From contig NZ_RCCS01000004.1 in the NCBI RefSeq assembly GCF_003664185.1, positions 1 to 64,000 on the forward strand: a stretch of DNA of 64,000 bases, given 5' to 3'. The stretch comes from Tenacibaculum discolor (lineage in GTDB: Bacteria > Bacteroidota > Bacteroidia > Flavobacteriales > Flavobacteriaceae). The position numbers and the translations under genes were made by a program. Under the pieces are notes generated by a model, which was not told the origin of the DNA, did not search any database, and worked only from the letters and a program-made list of their open reading frames with translations. Positions 17,763 to 26,983 of the stretch are shown here, piece by piece. Position 1 is the stretch's first letter. Every line of letters starts with the position of its first letter.

Positions 17763-19616
17763 ATGTCAGATATTATACAGTTACTACCTGATCATGTTGC
17801 TAATCAAATTGCTGCTGGAGAAGTCGTTCAACGCCCTGCTTCTGTAGTAAAAGAGTTGATTGAAAACTCTATTGATGCTGGCGCTACTTCTATTACCCTA
17901 TTGTTAAAAGATGCTGGAAAAACTTTAATCCAAGTAATTGACGACGGTAAAGGAATGAGTGCTACCGATGCCCGTTTAAGTTTTGAACGTCATGCTACTT
18001 CAAAAATTAAAGATGCACAAGATTTATTCAACCTAAACACCAAAGGATTTCGTGGTGAAGCTTTAGCCTCTATTGCTGCAATTGCACATGTTGAGCTAAA
18101 AACAAAGCAAGAAGATGATGAGTTAGGTACACAAATAAAAATTGAAGGTAGTGAAATAACTTCTCAAGAAGTAATTACAACTGCTAAGGGTACCAGTATT
18201 GCTGTTAAAAACTTATTTTTTAACATTCCTGCTCGTCGTAACTTTTTAAAATCCGACACTGTTGAAACTCGCCATATTGTTGATGAATTTCAACGTGTAG
18301 CTCTAGCACACCCAAACATTTCTTTTTTATTACATCATAATAACAACGAAGTTTATCATTTAAAGAAAAGTAATTTACGTAAACGTATTGTAGCTATTTT
18401 TGGAACTAAAATGAATGAAAAACTTGTTCCTATTAATGAGCAAACCGATATTATTACTGTTAATGGGTTTGTAGCTAAACCAGAGTTTGCTAAGAAAAAA
18501 CGTGGTGAACAATTCTTTTTTGTGAATGATCGTTTTATAAAAAGCTCGTACTTAAATCATGCTGTAGTAAATGCTTTTGAAGGTTTATTAGAAAGTGGTT
18601 CACATCCTTCATATTTTTTATATTTAGAAGTACCTGCTAACACGATTGACATTAACATTCATCCAACAAAAACAGAAATTAAGTTTGATAACGAAAAAGC
18701 GTTATATGCTATTTTACGTGCTACAGTTAAACATAGTTTAGGGCAATACAATGTAGCTCCTGTTTTGGATTTTGATAGAGACTCTACTTTAGATACTCCT
18801 TACGATTATAGTAAAAAAAGTAACTCTTCAGTTCCTCCAATAACTGTAGATCCTACATTTAACCCTTTTAAAACTGAAACTAGTTATAAAGAGCCTTCTA
18901 ATACAAGTAGTTCACCAAAAAGTAGTACAACACACAGTTATCAATCCAACTTTAAAAAAGATACTGGAAGTTGGGAAGCTTTATATACAAATACCGAAAC
19001 TATTGAGCCTGTTCAACAAGAACAGCTTTTTGAACCTGAGCAAGAAACCGAGACTGGAAAAACCTTCCAGATTCAAAAAAAATACTTGTTGAGTTCTATA
19101 AAATCAGGAGTCGTATTAATTCACCAATCTTTAGCACATCAACGTGTATTGTATGAAGAATTTTTGGAGAATATTACTGTTAAAGAAGCAAGCAGTCAAC
19201 AACTGCTGTTTCCTGTAAATATTTCTTTTTCTTCGTCTGATATAGAAATGATATATAGCATAAAGTCTGATTTAGAGAGTGCTGGCTTTATGTTTGATGA
19301 GTTCACCAAAGAAAGTGTAGTAATTGCAGGAATTCCAACCTCAATAAGTGAAAGTCAAATCACACTTATTTTAGAGCAGTTATTAGATGATATTAAACTT
19401 GAAGTACCTGACACTAGCTTTAGTCACTTTGATGTGATGGCTAAATCATTTGCTAAATCACTAGCTATAAAAACAGGAACTTCATTAAGCCCAAAAGAGC
19501 AAGAAAATTTAGTAAACAACTTGTTTTCTTGTAAAGAACCTAATATTTCACCATTTGGTAAGCCTACGTTTAAAACATTAGCTTTAAATGAAATAGATGC
19601 CATTTTTAATAAATAA
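17763..19616 (+). CDS. mutL: DNA mismatch repair protein MutL
   Basis: A 617-residue GHKL ATPase acting after MutS. N-terminal motifs are intact: ELIENSIDAGA (31-41), DDGKGM (60-65) and NTKGFRGEALASI. A low-complexity linker (about 350-430, rich in S, T and P) joins the C-terminal dimerisation domain. At about residue 450 the nuclease motif DQHAx2Ex4E is replaced by HQSLAHQRVLYEE, and the late motif reads SPFGKPT, so endonuclease activity looks doubtful. Length is normal. Confidence 0.95.
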   Translation: MSDIIQLLPDHVANQIAAGEVVQRPASVVKELIENSIDAGATSITLLLKDAGKTLIQVIDDGKGMSATDARLSFERHATSKIKDAQDLFNLNTKGFRGEALASIAAIAHVELKTKQEDDELGTQIKIEGSEITSQEVITTAKGTSIAVKNLFFNIPARRNFLKSDTVETRHIVDEFQRVALAHPNISFLLHHNNNEVYHLKKSNLRKRIVAIFGTKMNEKLVPINEQTDIITVNGFVAKPEFAKKKRGEQFFFVNDRFIKSSYLNHAVVNAFEGLLESGSHPSYFLYLEVPANTIDINIHPTKTEIKFDNEKALYAILRATVKHSLGQYNVAPVLDFDRDSTLDTPYDYSKKSNSSVPPITVDPTFNPFKTETSYKEPSNTSSSPKSSTTHSYQSNFKKDTGSWEALYTNTETIEPVQQEQLFEPEQETETGKTFQIQKKYLLSSIKSGVVLIHQSLAHQRVLYEEFLENITVKEASSQQLLFPVNISFSSSDIEMIYSIKSDLESAGFMFDEFTKESVVIAGIPTSISESQITLILEQLLDDIKLEVPDTSFSHFDVMAKSFAKSLAIKTGTSLSPKEQENLVNNLFSCKEPNISPFGKPTFKTLALNEIDAIFNK

Positions 19617-19624
19617 AAAGTAAT

Positions 19625-20362
19625 ATGCCTAGATTAACGCAAGCCATAAAGCATTTAATAATCATTAACGTGATTCTATTTTTTGCTCCTCAGCTATTAA
19701 ATTTAGATTCTACTGATATTTTAACCAATCTATTTGCTTTGCATTATCCTAAAAATGAACATTTTGGGGTTTGGCAATACATTACACACATGTTTATGCA
19801 TGGTGGTCCTGCTCATTTACTTTTTAATATGTATGGTTTGTGGGCTTTCGGTACTCCGCTTGAGCAAATGTGGGGACGAAATAAATTTTTATTCTTTTAT
19901 TTTTCTGCGGGGATTGGTGCGGGTTTAATTTACACTTTTGCAAATTATTATCAATTTAATGGAATTTATGAACAACTAGTTGGCATGGGAGTTTCTCCTG
20001 CTGAAATTCAAAATATTTTAAGTTCAGGACAGTATAACGATAGTTTAATTACTTTATCAAATAAAACTATGAGTGAATTTTATAGTTTATACCACACTCC
20101 TGCCGTTGGTGCCTCAGGTGCTATTTATGGAATTTTAGTTGCGTTTGGATTAACTTATCCTGATGCAAAATTAGCGTTGATTTTCTTCCCTGTTCCTATT
20201 GCTGCCAAATACTTTATTCCTTTGATTATTTTAAGTGATTTATTCTTTGGTATGACAAGCTATTCTATTGGTAACATTGCACATTTCGCTCATATTGGTG
20301 GTGCTATAATAGGTTTTATTATTGCATGGTATTGGAAAAAAAATCAATTTAAATTTCGTTAA
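19625..20362 (+). CDS. Rhomboid-family intramembrane serine protease (first of two)
   Basis: A 245-residue protein with about six transmembrane helices. It carries the rhomboid HxxxN signature (HLLFNMYGLWAFG), catalytic Ser164 in VGASGAIYG and catalytic His223 in HFAHIGG. Rhomboids cleave substrates within or near the membrane. It starts 9 bp after mutL and is followed 42 bp later by a second rhomboid gene. Confidence 0.92.
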   Translation: MPRLTQAIKHLIIINVILFFAPQLLNLDSTDILTNLFALHYPKNEHFGVWQYITHMFMHGGPAHLLFNMYGLWAFGTPLEQMWGRNKFLFFYFSAGIGAGLIYTFANYYQFNGIYEQLVGMGVSPAEIQNILSSGQYNDSLITLSNKTMSEFYSLYHTPAVGASGAIYGILVAFGLTYPDAKLALIFFPVPIAAKYFIPLIILSDLFFGMTSYSIGNIAHFAHIGGAIIGFIIAWYWKKNQFKFR

Positions 20363-20403
20363 TTTAGTAACTTAACTTGTCTTTATTCAAGAAGTCATAA
20401 AAC

Positions 20404-21264
20404 ATGAATATACTCGATAACTTAAAATATAGATTTAAACATGCAGGAATTGTTGAGCAATTAATTTACGTAAACTTAGCTGTTTTCTTACTTGTTTTTG
20501 TTACCAATACTTTTGGATTTCTTTTTCAATCTAAAACTAACTTTTTAGTAGAATGGCTTGCGTTACCTGCCAACTTTGATGATTTTATTGTTAAACCATG
20601 GACTATTATTACCTATGGTTTTTTACACACTAGTTTTTTACACATTCTATTCAATCTGATTGCTTTATTTTATATTGGGCATTTATTTCAACAATATTTT
20701 ACTCCTAAGCAGTTACTTAGTTTTTATTTATTAGGAACTCTCTTTGGAGGTATTATTTTCATAGCTAGCTATAATTTTTTCCCTGCCTTACAAGATGTAG
20801 CACATAATAGTGTTTTATTAGGTGCTTCGGCAGGTATCTCTGCCATCTTTATTGGTATTGCTACCTATATACCTAATTACGAATTAAAGTTTCCGCTAAT
20901 AGGCTTTGTAAAACTGTGGGTATTGGCTTGTATTTGGATTGCTATTGATATTATTCAAATTCCTGCTGGTAATGCTGGCGGACATTTAGCACACCTTGGA
21001 GGTGCATTATTAGGTTTTTTCTACGTTCGTAGTGCTAGTAACAAGGAACTGGATATTTTTAAATCGATAAACAAACTTTTTTCTAAAAGAGAAAGAAAAC
21101 TCAAAACAGTTTATAAATCTGGTAATAAAACACCTAAACCAAACGTTGATAAAACAAGAAACCAAGAAGAAGTAGATGCTATTTTAGATAAAATTAGTAA
21201 ATCTGGGTACGACACGTTAAGTAAAAGTGAAAAAGAGTTTTTATTTAAACAAGGAAAAAATTAG
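20404..21264 (+). CDS. Rhomboid-family intramembrane serine protease (second of two)
   Basis: A 286-residue protein with six predicted helices. Motifs: HILFNLIALFYIG, Ser142 in LLGASAGISA and His197 in GGHLAHLGGALLG. A basic cytosolic C-terminal tail (about 210-286) is absent from the first rhomboid. The sequence differs enough from its neighbour that the duplication is old. Its stop abuts the next start (no gap). Confidence 0.92.
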   Translation: MNILDNLKYRFKHAGIVEQLIYVNLAVFLLVFVTNTFGFLFQSKTNFLVEWLALPANFDDFIVKPWTIITYGFLHTSFLHILFNLIALFYIGHLFQQYFTPKQLLSFYLLGTLFGGIIFIASYNFFPALQDVAHNSVLLGASAGISAIFIGIATYIPNYELKFPLIGFVKLWVLACIWIAIDIIQIPAGNAGGHLAHLGGALLGFFYVRSASNKELDIFKSINKLFSKRERKLKTVYKSGNKTPKPNVDKTRNQEEVDAILDKISKSGYDTLSKSEKEFLFKQGKN

Positions 21265-22278
21265 ATGAAAAAGTTTTCGATAGCTAATAAGTTTTTATTC
21301 TTTATCAATTCAGTTTTTGCAGCTGTTTTATTGCTATCATATGTACTTCCGTACGTATCTCCGCAAACAATTCCCTTTCTCTCTGTTTTTGGGTTGTTTG
21401 TTCCATTTTTAGTTATCGTTAACATTGGTTTCTTTGTGTATTGGCTTATTAAAATGCATAAAAATGCTTTTTTACCACTACTTGTTTTAGCTTTAGGATG
21501 GTTTATTTCTACTCCACTGGTTAAATTTTCTAACAAAGAAGTAATCTTAAATGATGATTTAAAAATAATGAGTTATAATGTTCATTTATTTAATCATTAC
21601 AAGCATGAAGATGATGTAACTACCGAACAGAAAATTTACGAATTCATCAACAATGAAAATCCAGATGTTATTGCTATACAGGAGTTTTATAATTCAAAAA
21701 TGTTAGATATAAAACTTCCATACAAATACATAAAAACAAAAACGAAAACGAATAAATTTGGGCTAGCTATTTACTCTAAGCACCCAATCATAAATTCCGG
21801 TTCTCTTGATTTTAAACAAAGTGCTAACAACACTATTTTTGCTGATATTCTTGTTGAAAATGACACTATTCGTGTATACAATGTACATTTGGAATCATTA
21901 AAACTAAATCCGAAAAAAGAAAATTTTGGAGAAAAAAGTTCAGAGCGTTTATTTAAACGTTTAGAAAATGGTTTTGTTAAACAAGTAAGTCAGGTTGAAT
22001 TAATCCAACAACATGAGTATTCTTGGAAAGGCAAAAAAATTGTTTGTGGCGACTTTAATAACACAGCTTATTCTTGGGCGTATAAACAATTGGCTACTGA
22101 TAAAAAAGATGCTTTTATTGAATGTGGAATTGGTTTAGGTAAATCTTTCCGATACATCTACCCTATGCGTATCGACTTTGTTTTAACAGATAAAGAAGCT
22201 ACCATTAACCAATTTAAAACTTACGGAAACATAAAACTTTCAGACCACTACCCTGTTATGGCTCGTTTGCATTGGTAA
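21265..22278 (+). CDS. Membrane-anchored endonuclease/exonuclease/phosphatase-family protein
   Basis: This 337-residue protein has three N-terminal transmembrane helices (about 10-85) and then an EEP catalytic domain. EEP motifs are clear: MSYNVHLFNHY, PDVIAIQEFY, HLESL, VCGDFNNTAYSWAY and SDHYPVMARLHW. The family includes DNases, sphingomyelinases and inositol phosphatases; the membrane form common in Bacteroidota has no defined substrate. It is translationally adjacent to the rhomboid gene. Confidence 0.9.
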   Translation: MKKFSIANKFLFFINSVFAAVLLLSYVLPYVSPQTIPFLSVFGLFVPFLVIVNIGFFVYWLIKMHKNAFLPLLVLALGWFISTPLVKFSNKEVILNDDLKIMSYNVHLFNHYKHEDDVTTEQKIYEFINNENPDVIAIQEFYNSKMLDIKLPYKYIKTKTKTNKFGLAIYSKHPIINSGSLDFKQSANNTIFADILVENDTIRVYNVHLESLKLNPKKENFGEKSSERLFKRLENGFVKQVSQVELIQQHEYSWKGKKIVCGDFNNTAYSWAYKQLATDKKDAFIECGIGLGKSFRYIYPMRIDFVLTDKEATINQFKTYGNIKLSDHYPVMARLHW

Positions 22279-22333
22279 TTTTGTTTTTAATTCGGTATAA
22301 AAGTGTATTTTTAACCGATTTAAAAACTAACCT

Positions 22334-23476
22334 ATGAAACAACATTACGATGTTGCTGTTATTGGCAGCGGACCATCAGGAGCTTCAACAGCTTTTTATT
22401 TAGCACAAAAAGGTATTTCAACTGTTATTATTGAAAAAGAAACTTTACCTCGCTATAAAACATGCGGAGGTGGTTTTGTTTTTAGAGGACGTAAAAATCT
22501 ACCTTTTGATATTAAGGAGGTAGTTGAAAAAGAGTTCCATACTGTTGATATTTATCTTGGAGAAAAACTTCATTTTAAAACGCATAGAGAAAAACCAACT
22601 ATTTCTATGATTATGCGTGATTCTTTTGACAATCTAATTACTCAAAAAGCAAAAGAATTTGGAGCTACGTTATTAGAAAATCATAAATTAAAAGGATTAT
22701 CTTTTTCTGATGATATTATTACTCTAGAAACTTCTCAGGGGAATTTTACTGCTAATTTTGTTATTGCTGCAGACGGAGCTTTAAGTCCAACCGCAAAAAT
22801 GGCTGGATGGAAAGAAGATACTCGTAAATTAATTCCTGCTTTAGAATATGAAGTAGAGGTTTCTGATGAAGACTTTGAACGTTTATCTAAAGAAGTTCGT
22901 TTTGATATTGATGCAATTCCTTATGGTTATGCATGGAATTTTCCAAAGAAGAAGCATTTATCTATTGGAGTTGCTTCCGCTAGAAGAACTAAAATTAACT
23001 TAAAAGAACACTATCAACAATATTTGAAAACTTTAAATATTACAAATATTGTTAACGAATCTCAACATGGATTTCAGATTCCTGTTTCTCCTCGTACAGA
23101 CGGATTTGTTAAAAACAATGTGTTTTTAATTGGTGATGCTGCTGGCTTTGCTGATCCTATTACTGCAGAAGGAATTTCTAATGCTATTTACAGTGGTAAA
23201 TTGGCTGCTGAAGCTATAATTGAGAGTAAAAAAGAGCCTGAATTAGCTGCAAAATTATACCTAGAAAAAATATCTGAAAACCTACTTCCTGAAATAAAAA
23301 CTGGTTTATGGCTTTCTAAGTGGTTTTACGAACAAAAAAGTATTCGAAATATTGTGTTAAAAAAATACGGTCAACAGTTTAGCGAAGCTATGGCTGATGT
23401 TTTTCACGGGGATAGAAGTTATCCTAAAGACATTAAAAAAACAATTACGAAACGAATTAAAGATTTAGTTTCTTAA
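22334..23476 (+). CDS. Geranylgeranyl reductase-family FAD-dependent oxidoreductase
   Basis: A 380-residue flavoprotein. The Rossmann FAD-binding motif is VAVIGSGPSGASTAFYLA with a downstream EKETLPRYKTCGGG; the second FAD motif is NNVFLIGDAAGFADPITAEGI. These are the marks of the GGR/electron-transfer flavoprotein-like group that saturates isoprenoid or menaquinone side chains. The exact substrate is open. It is monocistronic with a weak terminator behind it. Confidence 0.88.
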   Translation: MKQHYDVAVIGSGPSGASTAFYLAQKGISTVIIEKETLPRYKTCGGGFVFRGRKNLPFDIKEVVEKEFHTVDIYLGEKLHFKTHREKPTISMIMRDSFDNLITQKAKEFGATLLENHKLKGLSFSDDIITLETSQGNFTANFVIAADGALSPTAKMAGWKEDTRKLIPALEYEVEVSDEDFERLSKEVRFDIDAIPYGYAWNFPKKKHLSIGVASARRTKINLKEHYQQYLKTLNITNIVNESQHGFQIPVSPRTDGFVKNNVFLIGDAAGFADPITAEGISNAIYSGKLAAEAIIESKKEPELAAKLYLEKISENLLPEIKTGLWLSKWFYEQKSIRNIVLKKYGQQFSEAMADVFHGDRSYPKDIKKTITKRIKDLVS

Positions 23477-23480
23477 AAAT

Positions 23481-23511
23481 AAAGAGCAGCCCCAAAAAGG
23501 TTGCTTTTTTT
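23481..23511 (+). terminator. Terminator of the GGR-family gene
   Basis: Stem AGCAGCC (23485-23491) with GGTTGCT (23499-23505), one G-T pair, then a run of T. Confidence 0.7.
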
Positions 23512-23631
23512 ATTTTTAATATTCTTTCATTTATACTTAAAAAGTTAGCACTTATTCTCAAAAAATATTTTGTCTGCTTTTTTTACTTTAACTTGCTGTA
23601 AAACTATTGCATCTCTAAATTTTACATTCTA

Positions 23632-24357
23632 GTGAAAGAAATTAAAACTACTACATCTTTAAAACTTCCTTTTCTGTTTGATGCAGATAAACTATTGCAT
23701 GATTATTCTCTAGTTGTAAATCAACATTGGATTCCTCATTTTAACAAATCTGGATATGAAGGTGAGTGGAAAGCTATTCCTTTATATACTAATAATGGTG
23801 ACACTTCTAACATTTTTGCTTTTCAAAATGATAATGGTACTATCCAGGAAACTCCCATAATGAATAATTGTAATTATTTTAGAGAGGTCATTAACTCTTT
23901 TCAATGCCCTATTTTATCTGCTCGCTTGCTTCGTTTGAATGTTGGTGCAGAAATAAAACCTCATCGTGATTACAAACTGGGTTATGAAGATGGCAACTTT
24001 CGCTTACATATTCCGATTATTACAAATAACAAGGTTGAATTTATTTTAAATGATAAACAACTGAATATGTTACCTGGTGAATGTTGGTATACGAATGTAA
24101 ATTACGTACATTCTGTTGCCAACAAAGGAAATAAAGATCGTGTACACTTAGTTATTGATGCAGAAAGGAACGAGTGGTCAGATTCTTTGTTCTTTTCACT
24201 TGCTCCAAAAGATAGCTTTCAACCTATACAAGAAGAAATTGACTCACCAGAAACAATACGTCTTATCTTAAACGAACTAAAGCGTAACAATGAGCCTGCT
24301 TCAGAAAAACTTATTATGGAAATGGAACAGAAGTTATTAAAACTTACATCAAAATAA
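23632..24357 (+). CDS. Aspartyl/asparaginyl beta-hydroxylase-family protein (GTG start)
   Basis: A 241-residue Fe(II)/2-oxoglutarate oxygenase. The iron triad is visible as HRD in EIKPHRDYKLGYEDGNFRLHIP and the distal His in YVHSVANKGNKDRVHLVID, where the second Arg would hold 2-oxoglutarate. The start is GTG; no ATG precedes it in frame. Family members hydroxylate Asp or Asn residues in proteins or peptides. It lies 19 bp before a putative methyltransferase gene, which suggests that the two modify one substrate. Confidence 0.82.
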   Translation: MKEIKTTTSLKLPFLFDADKLLHDYSLVVNQHWIPHFNKSGYEGEWKAIPLYTNNGDTSNIFAFQNDNGTIQETPIMNNCNYFREVINSFQCPILSARLLRLNVGAEIKPHRDYKLGYEDGNFRLHIPIITNNKVEFILNDKQLNMLPGECWYTNVNYVHSVANKGNKDRVHLVIDAERNEWSDSLFFSLAPKDSFQPIQEEIDSPETIRLILNELKRNNEPASEKLIMEMEQKLLKLTSK

Positions 24358-24376
24358 ACTACTCTTATAATAGCTT

Positions 24377-25375
24377 ATGATAAATTTTAAAAAAGAGTTA
24401 CTACATATTACCTCTCAATTCTTTGAGGAAACGTCTGATTATTCTTCTGCTTTAAAAGAGTATAAACAATTACTCTTTAGAATTTCAAATGAAGATATAA
24501 ATAATGTAGAACATCGAAATAATGTTCAACTTGAAAATGGTGTAGCGATAGGCACTTTATGGGCTGCAAATTGTCTTGATGATTTGGTAAGAACCTATAA
24601 GTTTATTAGAGGAATTGAGGTTGCTATTCAAGAGAAAATCTATCAAAAAGACTCACTACATATTCTTTATGCTGGTACTGGCCCTTTTGCTTCGCTTATG
24701 CTTCCTTTTATATTAAGGTATGCTGATTTGAATATAACATACACCCTTTTAGAGGTAAATCCTCTAAGTTTTGAAGTTTTGAAAAGTACAATTAAAAAGC
24801 TAGGTTTTGAAACTAACAATATCAACTTTATAAATCAAGACGCTACAAAATATCAATTCCCTAAAAACTTTTCTCCTGATATTATTGTGAGTGAAACTAT
24901 GCAACGTGCATTGGATAGTGAGCAACAAGTTTCTGTTTTTTATAACTTAATGAAACAATCTAATTCAGATACTGTTTTTATTCCTGAGAAAATTACGTTA
25001 GCTATTGGTACAAGCTCTTCTGAAAATATTAAACCCTACATTCAACAAAAATACTATCGCGAACATCACAAAGTATTTGAGGTTAGTAAAAAAGGCATGA
25101 ACTCGAATGATTGGTTATTTGAAAAGACTTCTAACAAATTAGGTTTTACTGAAAAGTATACAGTTTTAAAAGAAGAAGAACTTTCTACAGCTAGTGAAAT
25201 TGTGGTGATGACAGAAATTACAATTTATAAAAATGAGAAACTTATTATAAATGAAAGTGGCTTAACTATTCCTAAATACATTAAGGATGTTTCCGACAAT
25301 AAAAAAGAGCCTCTAACCATTAAGTCTCAATATATAATTGATACTGATCCTAAACTTGATTTAAAAATTGTTTAA
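24377..25375 (+). CDS. SAM-dependent methyltransferase-like protein, distantly PRMT-like
   Basis: A 332-residue protein with a class I methyltransferase core: motif I as HILYAGTGPFASLMLPF, acidic strand-2 end in LLEVNPLSFE, and DIIVSETMQRALDSEQQ at the motif IV region. The SE...E arrangement of the last resembles the double-E loop of protein arginine methyltransferases, which is an inference from eye alignment only. It is probably co-transcribed with the Asp/Asn hydroxylase-like gene and overlaps the convergent lipoprotein gene by 4 bp. Confidence 0.6.
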   Translation: MINFKKELLHITSQFFEETSDYSSALKEYKQLLFRISNEDINNVEHRNNVQLENGVAIGTLWAANCLDDLVRTYKFIRGIEVAIQEKIYQKDSLHILYAGTGPFASLMLPFILRYADLNITYTLLEVNPLSFEVLKSTIKKLGFETNNINFINQDATKYQFPKNFSPDIIVSETMQRALDSEQQVSVFYNLMKQSNSDTVFIPEKITLAIGTSSSENIKPYIQQKYYREHHKVFEVSKKGMNSNDWLFEKTSNKLGFTEKYTVLKEEELSTASEIVVMTEITIYKNEKLIINESGLTIPKYIKDVSDNKKEPLTIKSQYIIDTDPKLDLKIV

Positions 25376-25914
25376 GCAAACTTCAAGTTTACTCCTTTTT
25401 TCTCAGCATATTTCTTTGCTGCCTCGTCTAGTTCTAAGTTTTTTTCTTTAAACTCTTCTAGGCTCTTAGCTTTAAACTCTTTGATTAACTGATTAATTTC
25501 TTGTTGAGATTTTCCCTCATCATACATATATGCCATTTCTGCATAGTCCTTTTTATAAAAGTCTATACAAAACTCAAATAATTCAATTGAAGCATTTATT
25601 AACTCTTTTGAATCTTCATTTACCTCTAAATTCTGAATATCTCTTAAACTTCTTTCAAGGTCTGGTATGGTGACTTTATGAAGATATTGAGAATATGTTG
25701 CTGCATATTCTTCTCCATCATTATCATAGTACTTTAGATATTCATTTTTTTGTAATTCTTTAAGTTGCTCAAAATACCCTATACCATAATTAGCCATCAA
25801 TAGATTGGCTTTTAGTACTGTTTTTTCAACAACTTTTTGCGGAGTTTCTTTCTGACAACTTGCAAACATTATAAATACTACAATTACCCCTAAAATATTA
25901 TTTACCCTTTTCAT
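25372..25914 (-). CDS. Hypothetical lipoprotein
   Basis: A 180-residue lipoprotein with lipobox FASC (Cys20), followed by an all-helical, acidic and lysine-rich body. No catalytic motif is visible. It is convergent with the methyltransferase-like gene, sharing four bases at the stops. The function is unknown. Confidence 0.7.
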   Translation of the reverse strand: MKRVNNILGVIVVFIMFASCQKETPQKVVEKTVLKANLLMANYGIGYFEQLKELQKNEYLKYYDNDGEEYAATYSQYLHKVTIPDLERSLRDIQNLEVNEDSKELINASIELFEFCIDFYKKDYAEMAYMYDEGKSQQEINQLIKEFKAKSLEEFKEKNLELDEAAKKYAEKKGVNLKFA

Positions 25915-26076
25915 TTCAAATATCTTTTATCAGGTTATAAAATAAATTCTTGACGTTTATGTAAAAACATTGCAAACAAGGCTTTTTTGATTTTTTGATA
26001 GAAACCCCACACCCCTACCTTATTTAAGCCTTAGTTTACAATGTTATATTTTTTCTCTTTCTTTATTTTAGTTAGC

Positions 26077-26496
26077 TTATATAAAGATGAATGAAGCAAC
26101 AATCATCCACACTCCTACAGCTATTCCTAATAATCCTAACTTTCCTTGTTTCGGTGCAATCTTCCCTCTCAATATTTCTGCTTTTTCTCTAGCTTCAGGA
26201 TTTTTTGATAACAATAATTTGTTTATCATTCCGTATCCTAACATAAAACCTAACCCAGCTTCAACAATACTACCTGCTAAGAAAGTTCCCCACCATATTG
26301 GTGTCGTAGTTAACCAACCTATGTTTAAAATAGCTGAAATAATTCCCCAAATTCCCCAAATACAGAAGATAAGACCAATCCATCCTTGGTAAGGCTCTAT
26401 TTTTTCTAATAATTCTTTAGCATTTGGTTTTTTTGATAAGATTAAAGATGGCACTGCCACAATACTTAAAAATACTAATGAGATTCCGTAAATCAT
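26077..26496 (-). CDS. Four-helix membrane protein with an internal repeat
   Basis: This 139-residue protein has about four transmembrane helices. Two halves share a pattern: [20 protein letters not shown] then [15 protein letters not shown], and [20 protein letters not shown] then [20 protein letters not shown]. The connecting loops LSK-x-P-x-A and I-x-P-x-QG suggest duplication of a two-helix unit. No function is known to me. It lies 36 bp downstream of the zinc-ribbon gene in the same orientation. Confidence 0.75.
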   Translation of the reverse strand: MIYGISLVFLSIVAVPSLILSKKPNAKELLEKIEPYQGWIGLIFCIWGIWGIISAILNIGWLTTTPIWWGTFLAGSIVEAGLGFMLGYGMINKLLLSKNPEAREKAEILRGKIAPKQGKLGLLGIAVGVWMIVASFIFI

Positions 26497-26532
26497 GTTT
26501 AATTAAAATTTAAATGGTTTATATTGATTTTA

Positions 26533-26874
26533 TTATTTATGAATTAAAAGTGCTGAAGAAAACATAAACAGCATTAAAAAAGTTGCGATGATAAGCCCTG
26601 AAAACATCCACCAAGGAGTTTTACTGGTTTGCTTATATTCTTTTGCTTTTCGCTGTAAATCTGGTGGCATTTGACTTTTGCTCATTTCTAATTTACAATG
26701 TCCGCAAATACTGTATGTTTTTTTGAATAATGGAAAAACAGGAATCCAAAATATATGTGCATACAGTCTATTTACTTGTATAAACAATCGTTCTGGTGTA
26801 TTGCAATAATTGCAACTATGATTATTTACTGGTTGTATGTTTATTTTGGCTTCTCGCCATCCAAAAATGACCAT
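26533..26874 (-). CDS. Zinc-ribbon membrane protein
   Basis: A 113-residue protein with two CxxC pairs, CNYC (about 22-25) and CGHC (about 57-60), separated by hydrophobic YAHIFWIPVFPLFKK, and one C-terminal transmembrane helix. The opening VIFGWR matches the small zinc-ribbon family (zinc_ribbon_15-like). Its role is unknown. It is probably co-transcribed with the 139-residue membrane protein. On the minus strand CATCTTTG at 26901-26908 is a likely -7 element. Confidence 0.75.
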   Translation of the reverse strand: MVIFGWREAKINIQPVNNHSCNYCNTPERLFIQVNRLYAHIFWIPVFPLFKKTYSICGHCKLEMSKSQMPPDLQRKAKEYKQTSKTPWWMFSGLIIATFLMLFMFSSALLIHK

Positions 26875-26953
26875 AACTTTATTACTTATTAATTACGGTA
26901 CAAAGATGCGAGAGTATCTATTGTTTAAATAGACTGAAACTAGTGAAAGTTAT

Positions 26954-26973
26954 TACCCTGTTTTCAGGGGGTA
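26954..26973. promoter_or_regulatory. Imperfect palindrome, possible LuxR-type regulator site
   Basis: TACCCTG-TTTT-CAGGGGGTA reads as an imperfect inverted repeat between the stop of the response regulator gene and the zinc-ribbon gene. It is about 46 bp upstream of the latter's likely -7 element and lacks a T-run, so an operator is more likely than a terminator. Confidence 0.35.
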
Positions 26974-26983
26974 TGCTAAATTA

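Noticed and set aside
26087..26392. A 101-residue reading frame opposite the duplicated membrane protein gene
   Set aside because: It is antisense to a convincing transmembrane protein; its Pro/Ile/Asn-rich composition is the mirror of helix codons.
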